Shown: positions 48,601 through 56,549 of the stretch, piece after piece
Layout of the letters: every line of letters starts with the position of its first letter
Numbering within the stretch: position 1 is the stretch's first letter
DNA from: Aplectana chamaeleonis
Taxonomy: Eukaryota; Nematoda; Chromadorea; Rhabditida; Cosmocercidae
Length of the DNA stretch: 64,000 bases
Assembly: GCA_029168955.1 (NCBI GenBank)
Contig: JAPDOI010000009.1
Coordinates: forward strand, 3,129,001 to 3,193,000
Reading direction: 5' to 3'
Translations under genes and position numbers: made by a program
Notes under the pieces: generated by a model
What the model saw: the letters and a program-made list of their open reading frames with translations, nothing else
Told to the model about the DNA's origin: nothing
Database searches by the model: none

Positions 48601-51600
48601 CTGGAGTCAGTCGAGTTTCCAGCGCCGAAGCCGACTCGATATGGCTTTTTTATACAGTTTTCTCCAATTTTGTTGACTTTCCAGCTTCTAGAACCCACCT
48701 AGAGTCAACGGCTCGGCGGCTACGGCGCTGGAAACTCTTCTGACTCGAATGCGCGCGGCCGCAAGGCGTGTCGAGACGCAATTACGGACCGGAATTTGGC
48801 CCAGAGAAGCACAGTAGGGTGCTTGCAGCGATAAGTCCGCATGCATACTATGACGCAACGCGACAAACGCAGCGCACTGAAATTCGTGGCTTTTGTGAGA
48901 TTTAGAGAGTTATTGGGTTTTCAATCCCCAACCAAAATCTCATTATAAATCATCATAATGTTAGGTTATGTGCCTAATAAAAACCGAGCCCGAGTACTTT
49001 TGAATGCCCAAAAAAGTCGAGATAAAGATGTTTTCATCCAGGAAAGCCGTTTTTCCCACTTCCCTGTCTTCCTCGCCCAACATCCGGCGGGGTGTGTTTT
49101 CGAAAACGTCATTCCACGGCCGTAGCACCAGCGGCGGATCACAGTGTACGGTATAGCATATCTGTCACCAGCCACGGGGATGCGGGCGCGCAGTCTGGCA
49201 CCCTCCCCGCTTCCCTAGTGATCGTAGTCGTCGTACAGTAACCCGACGGACGCGGGCTAAGTGCTGGCGGACGACCCGGTTTTGTCGTTGACGACGACGT
49301 CGACGCCATCACGGTGACGGTGACGATGCCTAGCCGGTGGGGGTGGTGTTCCGGAATTTTCCGACATCAGCGCTGCGTGATGGGGACCGGCGGACACCTC
49401 CCGCGAGATCGATGCGCAAAAGCATATGGGAAATGGTAGAAAAACTCAGCATCAAGGACGCTCCAGCGGCGGCGGTCAGGGACTCTCAAGGGGGAAGTTT
49501 GATACCAATAGTGGCCTTGGTTTTTTCGTTTAGCGGGGCGGTCGCCATAGTTTTGCCTCACTGATATTAGTCCAGATTTCAGCTGGGAGAAGAGCTGTTG
49601 TCCGTTTGGGTTGTAAAGGTAGTAGTAACACTTGGGCTAGCGGAGCACTTGGATAGGCCTGGAAGTGATATCTAGTATCTTATCGGGTCGGCCTGAATAG
49701 GTATGTACGATAACCGACTACTACCACTGTTGTGATCTAACCATATGTGGGAACCTGTTATGCAATTGAGTCGTTGGATATCTCGAAACCCAATAGGCTA
49801 ACCCTTAGAAAAAATTTAGAATTTAGAGGTAAAGACAGTTTTTTTTACTTTTACGATTGGTGATTTAGGTGACTTGTTTTTTTAGTTTTTCCCAGTAAAA
49901 TATCGAACATAAAACCACACACTACATGTGCTTAGTGGTGATTTATTCGTTTTGAACTGAAGTGATAGTTTATCCAAATTATTTTGAATTGAAAAAAATT
50001 AACTGAAAAAATTCTTTATGAACGGCTTTTTGTTCAAATTTGAAATTATTTTCTATTTCAGTTCAATTTTTCAAACTCATTGTGAGCTTGTGTCCTGAAA
50101 AACTCAGGCGTATTTCGGCCCCGAGCCGCACCGAATAGGAATCGGAGCCGCCTGACAGTTTGGCTCGTTCTCCCCATCTCCGGGCTACTGCTGTTGCTGT
50201 TCGGGCCAAACGGAATAGCCCGGAATGCAACAGCAGTGGCCCGGAAAGCAACGGGAGCCGACCCGCAGATTGGAAAAACGAGCCGAACTGTCAGGCGACT
50301 CGGGACCGATAATCGCCTGAGTAGTGCCTCCATAAGTTTATGGTCACTTGGAAATGTACATGGACCATGGTCATCTAACACATTGGGTAGGTCATCTGAC
50401 ACTTTTGGAATAGAATGGAATAGAGTGCTGGCCCCGAACGTGAAATACGTTTTTTAAGTTTTTTTGAAAGTGTGTTTTTCTTGGAAAGGGAGATTTTTGT
50501 GGGGACTTACATGTCAGTACACTAGAGAGGCCGGAGCTGTTTCCGGTATTGGAGAAGGGGTAAAGAAAAAATTGCGCTCAGGTCAAAAATTTCACTACCC
50601 AGGGGTTTCAACAGTTGAGAAAACCAAGCGAAATCGAGGAAAGTTTCACACTTATGGCTAGGTTGGAATTTGTAAAAATTTGAAGTGTCCAATCCGTGCC
50701 CGAAAATCGGAGGCCGACGCCTTTTACCACCCAACCCACTATCTGATTGAGTGCTGCCCTTCGAAACAGATTATTTAGGCAATTTTCGGATCAGAGCCGC
50801 ACCGAACAGGAATTGGAGTCGCCTGACAGTTCGGCTCGATCTCCCAATCTCCGGGCCACTCCTGTTGCTGTTCGGGCGAACAGAAGGAGCCCGTTTAGCA
50901 TGAACAACGGCCCGGCAAGCAACAGAGGCCGACCTGCTGACTAGGAGAACGAGACGAACTTTTAGGTGGTTCCGGACTGCGAGTCGCCTACTGAAATTCT
51001 ATAGAGAATTTTTTTTGCTGGTTTTGGAATGAACGAACTTTGTCATGAAATTGCGCTATAACGCTTTACTGATTTCCACTGAGATGGCGATTTTCTCCTG
51101 CCATGTAGAGTATGTGGGTTCCTTGATTCAGAACTGTTTTTTTATTTTAAAAGCGTTCTTGGTGGAGTTGAAAAATACAACATCGAATTCTGGATGATTG
51201 ACAATAGATAAGTAGCTGAATTCGGTGTAAGTACACAAGCATGTGCATAATATTGGGTAAACATTTGACAAGTTATTTGCTCTCGGGCAATATTTGATAT
51301 GGCAAATATTTGAGCGCTTGTTACCTTTTGACCGTATCGATTTGCTGGAAATGAAAAGTAGAATCAGAGTTGCAAGTTGAAAGTTTTCTTTGGAGTTGGA
51401 ACGTTTTGAACCCACACTTCTTCCAAAGGTAGAAAAAAAATTGAGCCACGTTTCATAGAGCGAAAACGTGGTGTCCAAAAGTCCAGTGTCCAGGTTGCTC
51501 AGAAGAGAAGGTCAGAGTCTCAAGGGATTCGATTGAGCTCGCTTACAGCAACTTTGTTTGGTAGAAGTGGCTGAAAAATCTCGAAAAAAAACAAAAAAAA

Positions 51601-54264
51601 TTGTTCCACATACTCGTTTTCAAAGCTTCGCGGCAAGGTAAGGGTACCCCCCCTCCCAAGGAATTTTCAGGGTGTTTTTAAATTTTTCTCCGGATTTCGC
51701 TGAAAACATGTATGTAGGGGAAATCTGGAGTGCTGAACACGAATCTGGGGTTCGCTTGCACAAATTTTAAGGTTTACTGTAGGTTACGGTAGGTAACATG
51801 CCATTTAGGAGGCAAAACCTACCTGAATATTTAGATAATCGACAAATGGACATCGAATTCGTATTCAGCACCCCAAATAACCCCCACTTAGGCACTTTGG
51901 GGCAAATCTGAACTTTGACCAAAACTACCGTATACCCACCGTAATCTACCGTAAACTGTCAAAAATCGATAAATGAACCTCAGATTCGTGATCAGCACGA
52001 CAAATAACCTCCCAGAGCGAATTTTTAGTCAAATCTGGAATATTTTTCTAAAACGCTTTGAAAGCCTTCTAATCGGTATAAATAAACGCCTAACTGAAAA
52101 TCCCTACAAGTCCAAAACGCTGTTAGTGTGCGCAAAGTTTGGAAAATGTTCCTTCAACCCAACTTTGCTAAGTGGGGTAGTTTTGGGCGCTGAACACGAT
52201 TATGAGGTCCGTTTCCGGATTTTCGTAAAAATAATGCGCCCTTTGGAGCGTACAATAGATACGAAAATCAGAGAAAAAATGCCTATAACTTTTTTCAGAG
52301 TGAGTCTAGGCAGCTGCGATGGGCATATTCGGACTTTTCGTCCGAAAATGATTCTAGAAAAGTGAATTTCATTTGGAATGGTCACTATGACTTATTGTGG
52401 TTCCATTGTTAGATGGCGACATGAAGCGGCATATTAGAATGTGGGGACAAACAACGCCCAGGGGTGGTTTCTTGTAGCTATCTCAGGCGATTATCGTCCC
52501 CGAGCCGCCTGACAGTTCGGCTCGTTCTCCCAATCTGCTGGTCGGCTCCTGTTGCTGTCCGGGCTCCTCCAGTTGGCTCGAACAGCAACAGCAGTGGCCC
52601 GGAGATTAGAAGAACGAGCCGAACTGTCGGGCGGCTTCGATTCCTGTTCGGTGCGGCTCGAGGCCGCGAATCGCCTGAGAGGGGTCTTATTTTAATGATT
52701 AAAGACGACATTTTGTTGTCTGGGAGTCGCATTTTCTGTAGTTAGAGGTACAACGTGTTGACGTTTAGATCTCCAGCTCTGCTAACCTTCAGGGAAGAAC
52801 CCTTTCCGGTTCTGACCCAACAATATTAAAGTTTACCCCAGCCCCTAACCGATCATTTACTGACCCACCCTTCCCCCCCCCCCCCTTAACAAGATACATA
52901 TTAGTTTGAAGCAGTAGTTGGAACCGTGGTGGCACTTACAACATATTAGTCTGATTGGCTCTGAAAAATCCTGGTTAATAAGGGCATAAGGTAAGCAAGC
53001 AACGATTGAACCCTACTCAGGCGATTGTCGGCCCCAAGCCGTCTGACAGTTCTGCTCGTGTTCCCAATCTGCAAGTCGGCTCCTGTTGCTGTCCGGGCCA
53101 CTGCTGTTGCTGTCCGGGCTATTCCAGTTGGCCGGAACAGCAACAGCAGTGGCCCGGAGATTGGGAGAACGAGCCGAACTGTCAGGCGGCTTCGATTCCT
53201 GTTCGGTGCGGCTCGGGGCCGAGAATCGCCTGAGTATGGAGGAAGTCTTCTGGTTACTACAAGAAGTTACTTTGTTCAACATTATGTACATATGTAGGCA
53301 TATTTTTGTACATTGTGCGTAATAATTTAAAAACCCTCCAGGAATCTCATATCGAATTGTTTTAGCCACATGATATCGCAAAACGTGCCGGCACTAATGT
53401 TATGCTAACTATTTGCATAAACTTTTTCTCTATCCGGAGAGCGGGAACAGAGCAGCAGTTCAAACAACAGCTATGTGTGGTCGTAGCTGTTCCAGGAGGA
53501 CGTCATTTGGGGAGGAATAGAAAAAGAAAAAAAGGATGATGAGGAATGGACATAGAAAAAGTATAGGAAATTGTATATGCATACGTTGGGTAAGTTATTG
53601 GGTGTGGGTGGCGGAGGACTGGGAGGTTTCTGCTGCATGCTACATAATGAGGCCGGGCCAAGTCTGATAAGCTATCTACTTTTGTGAGTCAGAGTCTGTG
53701 CCGTCAAAAACAACCCTGCAGAGGGGTGAGAAGTGAGGATTACAGTCAATCAATACATATGAAATACACTAATAGGAAAATGAAAATGTAACCCACATGT
53801 ATGGCGGCGGTTTGACCGACGACTGTGGAAGGTTGGTAGAGACTGGAAGCGTCCAGGCCTGCCGTGCTTGATGAGACGGTCAGACTGCTCGTGGGGAGCA
53901 TAGTCGGACCTTCTGAAATTGGACACATACATTCAGACTGAAAAACTGATGAAAAATACAAAAAATACGAGAAAAAATGACGAGAATTGAGCAAGTCCCT
54001 AGTTGTTCTGTGGGAAAGAGGGAGCTAGGCGGTAGAGGGGGAAGGCTGCAGGAGGCTGACCTCATATATCGTGTTTCAAGCGCCGCTCGATGAGAATACC
54101 AATTTAGGCTCGGAAGAGAGCCCTGGGGCGGTATATTGCCAGAATGCAGCCATGGCCGCGCCGGGCTGAGATAAGACCCCGTTTTCGTCATCCGCCTGGT
54201 GGTGATTGTGGTGTTTTCTGAGATATTCCTGTGGGGGGGGGGGAAGGGGATATTGGCTTGCCAT
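32156..54264 (-). CDS. pha-4: FoxA forkhead transcription factor (PHA-4 type), whole gene
   Basis: Seen: eleven minus-strand coding blocks with GT..AG borders and compatible phases give 501 or 511 residues. In the numbering from the ATG at 54264, residues 1-218 are an Asn/Tyr/Ser/Thr-rich N-terminus. The forkhead DNA-binding domain spans about 231-326, with [31 protein letters not shown], [17 protein letters not shown] and [10 protein letters not shown] blocks. A basic tail ends in [11 protein letters not shown] linker, a 13-Gln run and a Tyr-rich C-terminus follow. Known: FoxA proteins are nuclear winged-helix factors that bind target promoters; nematode PHA-4 specifies pharynx and foregut and is about 500 residues long. 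The HELCGNMF stretch, where most FoxA proteins have HPDSGNMF, fits the nematode form. Inferred: orthology, and possible shorter isoforms starting at the ATG in the 44000-44219 exon. The four shortest introns are 60-81 bp; the others reach 9.6 kb and are packed with repeats. The 5' end is unresolved. Confidence 0.95.
32250..32428 (-). CDS. pha-4: FoxA exon 10, Tyr-rich C-terminal region
   Basis: Seen: acceptor tttcag, phase 0. It encodes [40 protein letters not shown] and [25 protein letters not shown] resembles the short FSINNL-type conserved motif found C-terminal to the domain in FoxA proteins (from memory of the family). Reading straight on gives one more Arg and a TAA at 32246-32248. The sequence TACAG|gtaaac at the end is also a good donor, which would splice to 32156-32189. 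Confidence 0.9.
32540..34400. repeat. GTCCCAAA minisatellite with ~500-bp longer repeat
   Basis: Runs of TGTCCCAAA / TTGTCCCA at irregular 10-30-bp spacing. A longer unit also repeats: CTCACACTAG..TTAGCTGGG at 33440 and 33925, and GGTC(A/G)AAATTTCGAG at 33680 and 34226. Lies in the FoxA intron between exons 9 and 10 and is interrupted by the element at 33071. Confidence 0.7.
33071..33310 (+). mobile_element. CTCAGG foldback element, 2 units (240 bp)
   Basis: The left end is mutated to TTCAGG. Flanked by TA on both sides. Lies in the FoxA intron between exons 9 and 10. Confidence 0.92.
35073..35246 (-). CDS. pha-4: FoxA exon 9, polyglutamine and Ser/Thr-rich segment
   Basis: Seen: acceptor cttttag, donor TACG|gtacgt, 58 codons in phase 0. 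It has 13 consecutive Gln codons (mixed CAA and CAG, about residues 396-408), then [20 protein letters not shown] and [13 protein letters not shown]. Gln- and Ser/Thr-rich stretches are common in transactivation regions. The mixed codons argue for a long-lived tract rather than a fresh CAG expansion. Confidence 0.88.
35286..35504 (-). mobile_element. CTCAGG foldback element, 1 unit (219 bp)
   Basis: Flanks are AG and AA. Lies 40 bp upstream of the acceptor of FoxA exon 9. Confidence 0.92.
35837..36076 (+). mobile_element. CTCAGG foldback element, 2 units (240 bp)
   Basis: The left end is worn (TTCAGAAAATTGTCGG). Flanked by TT on both sides. Opposite orientation to the copy 332 bp away, so the two could pair in the same intron transcript. 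Confidence 0.9.
36618..36857 (-). mobile_element. CTCAGG foldback element, 2 units (240 bp)
   Basis: Flanks are AA and TA. Third copy in the intron between FoxA exons 8 and 9. Confidence 0.92.
37104..37238 (-). CDS. pha-4: FoxA exon 8, linker after forkhead domain
   Basis: Seen: acceptor atttcag, donor CACAG|gttggt, 45 codons in phase 0. The product is Asn/Gln-rich at first ([18 protein letters not shown]), then acidic ([18 protein letters not shown]). The segment has no fold that I recognise. Confidence 0.92.
37320..37452 (-). CDS. pha-4: FoxA exon 7, wings of forkhead domain and basic tail
   Basis: Seen: acceptor attttcag, donor AGAAG|gtcagc, 133 bp. It encodes [20 protein letters not shown], then [19 protein letters not shown] and PPRKK. 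These are the wing loops and the basic nuclear-localisation tail of FoxA. Flanking introns are 75 and 81 bp. Confidence 0.98.
37528..37587 (-). CDS. pha-4: FoxA exon 6, recognition helix of forkhead domain
   Basis: Seen: 60 bp between ttttag and donor CCAG|gtaatt. It encodes [19 protein letters not shown], the DNA-recognition helix 3 with the Asn and His that contact bases in forkhead proteins (established for the family). Split codons at both ends resolve to Arg. Confidence 0.98.
37879..38720. repeat. Intron direct repeat Y, unit 1
   Basis: Starts TGTGCGATTGAATTAATCG and continues with CTGCGTGATTTGAATATCCG and AATGGATAGAAAACTCGATG. Interrupted by the CTCAGG element at 38129. Three more copies exist at 39001, 39935 and 47585. 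Confidence 0.85.
38129..38347 (-). mobile_element. CTCAGG foldback element, 1 unit (219 bp)
   Basis: Flanked by AA on both sides. The duplicated segment at 39262-39273 has the uninterrupted site (gatgttaaggta), proving an exact insertion with an AA duplication. Confidence 0.95.
38721..38998. mobile_element. TA-flanked inverted-repeat element, CTGTGCTT family (278 bp)
   Basis: Terminal inverted repeats start CTGTGCTTATCTGGGCC and end TCAGAGAAGCACAG. The pairing arms extend over 50 bp, including GCAATTGCGTCTCGACACGC. TA lies on both sides. No coding capacity. TA targets and this size suggest a non-autonomous Tc1/mariner-type element (inference). Confidence 0.9.
39001..39800. repeat. Intron direct repeat Y, unit 2
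   Basis: Same order as unit 1 but without the CTCAGG element, so it preserves the empty site at 39262-39273. Confidence 0.85.
39935..40653. repeat. Intron direct repeat Y, unit 3, running into FoxA exon 5
   Basis: Starts TCATTATAAATCATCATAAT. It includes GCTGCGTGATTCGAATATCC and reaches the last 34 bp of exon 5. Closest relative is the distant copy at 47585-48284. Confidence 0.85.
40620..40786 (-). CDS. pha-4: FoxA exon 5, N-terminal part of forkhead domain
   Basis: Seen: acceptor ttttttcag, donor CAAAG|gtcagg, 167 bp starting in phase 0. It encodes [38 protein letters not shown] and [17 protein letters not shown]. These are helix 1, helix 2 and the approach to the recognition helix of the winged-helix fold. 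The exon's last 34 bp are duplicated at 48251-48284. Confidence 0.98.
40787..41611. other. FoxA intron 4, A/T-rich part
   Basis: No element borders or coding segments seen. Loose similarity to 42670-43180 (GGTTTTTTTC-type stretches and TTTTTCATGGAAAAATCAGG-like words) suggests an older duplication. Confidence 0.4.
41612..42062. mobile_element. Outer inverted-repeat element with G/C runs
   Basis: Left end AAACTAGTTGGC then a run of 8 G; right end a run of 12 C then AACTAGTTTT. It contains the complete foldback 41712-41990, so it looks like an older element with a younger one nested inside. Confidence 0.6.
41712..41990. mobile_element. Foldback element, TATACTCTGTTTATC family (279 bp)
   Basis: Second copy, nearly the same length and sequence as the one at 13279-13556. 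The right inner hairpin is partly lost (CCCCCCACCCTGCC). It sits inside a larger palindrome at 41612-42062. Confidence 0.9.
42085..42360. repeat. Intron direct repeat Z, copy 1
   Basis: TTAACCTAAACCTGAATCTG, then GTTCTATTTTGGAGGTTCCG and GTGGCAATTATT. It lacks the CTCAGG element that its partner at 43180-43790 carries. Confidence 0.85.
42443..42670. mobile_element. Inverted-repeat element, ACTCGTAGTTRTGTTCC family (228 bp)
   Basis: Arms TACTCAAAAACTCGTAGTTG and its near-complement ending CTACGAGTGTCTGAGTA. The interior has repeated TTTCGGGT words (CTTTCGGGT, TGTTTCGGGT, CGTTTCGGGT). No coding capacity. Confidence 0.8.
43180..43790. repeat. Intron direct repeat Z, copy 2
   Basis: Partner of 42085-42360, containing the element at 43311-43550. 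It ends 18 bp short of FoxA exon 4. Confidence 0.85.
43311..43550 (+). mobile_element. CTCAGG foldback element, 2 units (240 bp)
   Basis: Flanked by AT on both sides. The duplicated segment near 42208-42230 (gaacagcatac then ttgtgctctgg) lacks the element, apart from a 4-bp local difference. Confidence 0.95.
43808..43935 (-). CDS. pha-4: FoxA exon 4, Gly/Ser/Thr-rich segment
   Basis: Seen: acceptor aattccag (64-bp intron) and donor TTG|gtgagt. The first two bases complete a Gly codon begun in exon 3. The product is [17 protein letters not shown] followed by [14 protein letters not shown] and DQQLTSAEL, ending in phase 0. It joins directly to [10 protein letters not shown] just before the forkhead domain. 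Confidence 0.9.
44000..44219 (-). CDS. pha-4: FoxA exon 3, Tyr/Asn-rich segment with possible internal start
   Basis: Seen: acceptor cttccag then GGC ATG ACC; the donor is ATT G|gtgggt, phase 1. The product starts [17 protein letters not shown] and continues Tyr/Asn-rich ([35 protein letters not shown]). The ATG is the second codon of the exon and could start a shorter isoform, in line with the several 5' ends known for pha-4 in C. elegans. Only 64 bp separate it from the next exon. Confidence 0.9.
44256..45342. mobile_element. 1.1-kb inverted-repeat element, ACAAGGGAACCAC family
   Basis: Terminal inverted repeats of about 130 bp: left ACAAGGGAACCACAATAAG, right in complement, with TA on both sides. 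The interior has TACGGTAGATTACGGTGGG and CTACCGTAACCTACAGTAA words. There is no open frame longer than ~140 codons and none resembles a transposase, so it is probably non-autonomous. Confidence 0.85.
45418..45604. repeat. (TAA)n microsatellite, ~187 bp
   Basis: Almost pure AAT/TAA repeats with interruptions near 45518 (CAATATTAA). In FoxA intron 2. The reverse frames read as poly-Ile or poly-Leu and are not coding. Confidence 0.97.
45605..47212. other. FoxA intron 2, A/T-rich part with TACTGTAG words
   Basis: Contains repeated TTACGGTA / ACTGTAGCAA / TTACTGTAAG words at ~300-450-bp intervals (45890, 46070, 46620, 46770, 46978), each followed by a CTCACT or CTCCCTC-like stretch. This suggests a loose long-period repeat. 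No coding segment. Confidence 0.4.
47213..47610. repeat. Intron direct repeat X, copy 1 (element-free)
   Basis: CTGGGTACACAAAGGGTGTC through GCAGCGCACTGAAATTCATG. Carries TAAGTA at 47464-47469, where copy 2 holds the 279-bp element. Confidence 0.88.
47585..48284. repeat. Intron direct repeat Y, unit 4, with a fragment of FoxA exon 5
   Basis: A ~700-bp copy of 39935-40653 placed 7.6 kb away in FoxA intron 2. Its last 34 bp (48251-48284) copy the 3' end of exon 5 with its donor. The encoded [11 protein letters not shown] is unchanged; the two differences are synonymous. No acceptor precedes it. Confidence 0.88.
48285..48960. repeat. Intron direct repeat X, copy 2 (element-bearing)
   Basis: Same sequence as 47213-47610, interrupted at 48536-48814 by the CTGTGCTT-family element. 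Directly follows the exon 5 fragment. Confidence 0.88.
48536..48814. mobile_element. TA-flanked inverted-repeat element, CTGTGCTT family (279 bp)
   Basis: Second copy, starting CTATGCTTATCTGGGCC and ending CAGAGAAGCACAG, TA on both sides. It interrupts one copy of a duplicated intron segment; the other copy (47213-47610) has TAAGTA at this place. Confidence 0.92.
48961..50102. other. FoxA intron 2, unrecognised part
   Basis: 49070-49420 is GC-rich with ACGACGTCGACGCCATCACG; short frames on both strands without known motifs. The rest is A/T-rich. Confidence 0.4.
50103..50321 (-). mobile_element. CTCAGG foldback element, 1 unit (219 bp)
   Basis: Ends CTCAGGCGTAT and AATCGCCTGAG. Flanks are AA and TA. 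Lies in the 9.6-kb FoxA intron. Confidence 0.92.
50774..50992 (-). mobile_element. CTCAGG foldback element, degenerate 1-unit copy
   Basis: Both ends are mutated (TTTAGGCAATT; GTCGCCTACTG), yet the 219-bp length of the one-unit class is kept. It looks like the most diverged copy. Confidence 0.82.
51620..52409. mobile_element. 1.1-kb element, right two-thirds
   Basis: Starts within the inner part of the left arm (GCTTCGCGGCAAGGTAAGG) and ends CCATTGT followed by TA. In FoxA intron 2. Confidence 0.82.
52482..52679 (+). mobile_element. CTCAGG foldback element, 0 units (198 bp)
   Basis: No internal 21-bp unit. Flanks are AT and AG. Lies 72 bp beyond the end of the 1.1-kb element remnant. Confidence 0.92.
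53016..53234 (+). mobile_element. CTCAGG foldback element, 1 unit (219 bp)
   Basis: Flanked by TA on both sides. Lies 563 bp from FoxA exon 2, inside the 9.6-kb intron. Confidence 0.93.
53235..53796. other. FoxA intron 2, part next to exon 2
   Basis: No repeats or coding segments identified; purine-rich around 53510-53570. Confidence 0.4.
53797..53937 (-). CDS. pha-4: FoxA exon 2, Ser/Thr-rich N-terminal segment
   Basis: Seen: acceptor tttttcag and donor CAT|gtgggt enclose 141 bp, 47 codons in phase 0 on both sides. The product is Ser/Thr/Ala-rich and includes [15 protein letters not shown] and [15 protein letters not shown]. An internal tttcag at 53908-53913 is an alternative acceptor but would break phase with exon 1. 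The intron to exon 1 is 162 bp and the intron to exon 3 is 9.6 kb. Inferred to be part of the transactivation region. Confidence 0.75.
54100..54264 (-). CDS. pha-4: FoxA exon 1 (or internal exon 54100-54228)
   Basis: Seen: an open frame from ATG at 54264 runs into a His/Asn-rich segment ([17 protein letters not shown]) and ends at donor TTG|gtattc. Phase 0 at 54100 matches the next exon. The first 12 codons include an 11-C homopolymer encoding PLPPPP, followed by CCACAG at 54229-54234, which could instead be a splice acceptor. If so, the exon is 54100-54228 and an upstream exon is missing. Both readings keep the same frame. The downstream part contains [18 protein letters not shown]. There is no second line of evidence for this exon beyond frame and splice fit. 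Confidence 0.68.
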
Positions 54265-54498
54265 TCGTGGAAAACCTCTGTGAGTTATCCTCTATACATA
54301 TTGCAATAGACCATATTCCATCTCAATTTTGACACGAAAACGGGAAAAATGGGTTTACAAGAAGTCGCTGTTATATGCCCTGTAATCACGTGAAAGTTGG
54401 GCTAATTCGCCCCAAATTGTAAGCCTTAACATTTAAATTTGCGAATTGAAGCGCCAGGATCGATTTCATAGCCCTCGCTCAACAAAAAAAATGGAGAA

Positions 54499-54653
54499 CT
54501 CTGAGAGTTTTGGCCGCGAAATAGCCGGGAAATAGCCCACCAGGCTCCGCAGCGGCTGCTGGTGGGCTATTTCCCGGCGATATCGCGGAGAGCATTACTT
54601 GGCGGCTATTTGGCGGCTATTACGCGGCTATTTCTCGGCCAAAACTCTCAGAG
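54499..54653. mobile_element. Inverted-repeat element, CTCTGAGAGTTTTGGCC family (155 bp)
   Basis: Almost a perfect foldback: CTCTGAGAGTTTTGGCCG at the left, CGGCCAAAACTCTCAGAG at the right. The interior is built from GAAATAGCC / GGCTATTTC words and a CCACCAG..CTGGTGG hairpin. Confidence 0.85.
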
Positions 54654-54889
54654 AACGACTCTGAATTTTCCACTAGGCATGGTTCATCAAATTCACTCCC
54701 GTAAGTTCAAAAGGTAGACTTCAGTGACTTTGCCGTTCCTGGAAAGCTACGAACCCATGGCTTTTTTAGTTGACAAGTCCCATACCAAAGAGGATCAAGC
54801 CAGAATTAGATGGTAACATTGACATGATGTCGGGTAAGCGATGGGTTTTTCAAAAATCATGATTGTTGTCGTATTCTGTGCACCGTTTT

Positions 54890-55129
54890 CTCAGGCGATT
54901 ATCGGCCCCCAGCCGTCTGACAGTTCGGCTCGTTTTTCCAATATGCGAGTCGGCTCCTGTTGCTGTCCGGGCCACTGCTGTTGCTTTCCGGACCACTGTT
55001 GTTGCTGTCCGGGCTATTCCGGTTGGCCCGAACAGCAACAGCAGTAGCCCTGAGATGGGGAGAACGAGCCGAACTGTCAGGCGACTCCGACTCCTATTCG
55101 GTGCGGCTCAGGGCCGAGAATCGCCTGAG
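54890..55129 (+). mobile_element. CTCAGG foldback element, 2 units (240 bp)
   Basis: Flanked by TT on both sides. Lies about 0.6 kb upstream of the putative FoxA start. Confidence 0.93.
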
Positions 55130-55462
55130 TTTGTACAGATCTCATTCATCTCACGGATCTGTTCCAGTTTGGGTCTCAAATTTCAAAACCTTTAAAAAAG
55201 TTTGACGAAGCATTTCCCAAAGATTTATCTCATAGAAATCCCCCACAAACTTATGTTCTTTGGGCCCTATTCAATCCCTTATTTTCCAAGAAAAAGCTTT
55301 GCTTCTGGAGCTATTTCGTTAACGTTTGGAAGATGTTTACCTAAAGATAACATTCACAAAACCTTAAACGATCCGTGGTTTTTTGATAGAAGTGCGAATC
55401 ACATAAGTTGAGAGTTTTATCAAATGAATCTAATCTGTGCTCTCTCAAAACGTCAAAACTTA

Positions 55463-55722
55463 CTCAGGCAATTATCGGCCCCGAGCCGCCTGACAGTTCG
55501 GCTCGTTTTTCAATCTGCGAGTCGGACCCTGTTCCTGACTGGGCCACTGCTGTTGCTTTGCGTGCCACTGCTGTTGCTTTGCGTGCCACTGCTGTTGCTG
55601 TCCGGGCTATTTCGGTTGGCCCGAACAGCAACAGCAGTAGCCCGGAGATTGGGAGAACGAGCCAAACTGTCAGGCGGCTCCGATTCCTATTCGGTGCTGC
55701 TCGGGGCCGAGAATCGCCCGAG
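55463..55722 (+). mobile_element. CTCAGG foldback element, 3 units (260 bp)
   Basis: The only three-unit copy. Two of its units are identical to each other and different from other copies (both contain GCTTTGCGT), so the extra unit arose by recent local duplication. Flanked by TA on both sides. Confidence 0.93.
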
Positions 55723-55763
55723 TATCTGGCGAAAAAAAAATTCCACGGTCTTCTTCAACTTAT

Positions 55764-55936
55764 CTCAGGAGATTCTTGGTCCCGAGCTGCACCTAACAGA
55801 AATCGGAGCCACCTGACAGGTCCACTGCTGTTTCTCTCCGCTCGAATTCGGAGGAGCCCGGACAGCAACAGCAGTGGTCCGAACAGCGACAGAAGCCGAC
55901 CCGCGGATTGGGAAAACGAGCTAAACGGTCAGGCGT
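55764..55936 (-). mobile_element. CTCAGG foldback element, truncated
   Basis: The left end is present (CTCAGGAGATTC). The right terminal ~25 bp and part of one arm are missing. It starts 41 bp after the three-unit copy. Confidence 0.85.
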
Positions 55937-56309
55937 TTTGGAGGCCACAAAGGGGTGAGCAAATAGCATTGAGGATTCAGGGTCATAGGACAAAGTGAGC
56001 AAATGTAAAGGACCATTCTAATGAAAAATCAGATCTTCTGGGGCTATTTTTCCGTGCGAACATTAGATACACTTAGTGAAAATGGTGTGTGAATGCATGA
56101 CGAACTATACTTTAAATTAACACTTTGCAGATAAGTGAATGAGGCGGAAACATTAAGCGGACGAGTTTTGAGTCATCTGGAATAGAAAAAAATAATGGCA
56201 GGAAACATTAGGAAGACAAAATATTAAAGAAAAAATGCTCGGGAAAATCTCGGATAGAAGATTTCAAGAAGAATACTCTGCTAAAGTCTGAGTGTTCAAA
56301 GAAAAGTAA

Positions 56310-56549
56310 CTCAGGCGATTCTCGGCCCCGAGCCGCACCGAACAGGGATCGGAGCCACCTGACAGTTCGGCTCGTTCTCCCAATCTCCGGGTCACTGTTG
56401 TTGCTGTTCGGGCCAACCGGAATAGCCCGGACAGCAACAGCAGTGGCCCGGAAAGCGACAGGAGTGGACCGGACAGCAACAGAAGCCGACTCGCGGATTG
56501 GAAACAGGAGCCGAACTGTCAGGCGGCTCGGAGCCGATAATCGCCTGAG
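56310..56549 (-). mobile_element. CTCAGG foldback element, 2 units (240 bp)
   Basis: Flanked by AA on both sides. Confidence 0.93.
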
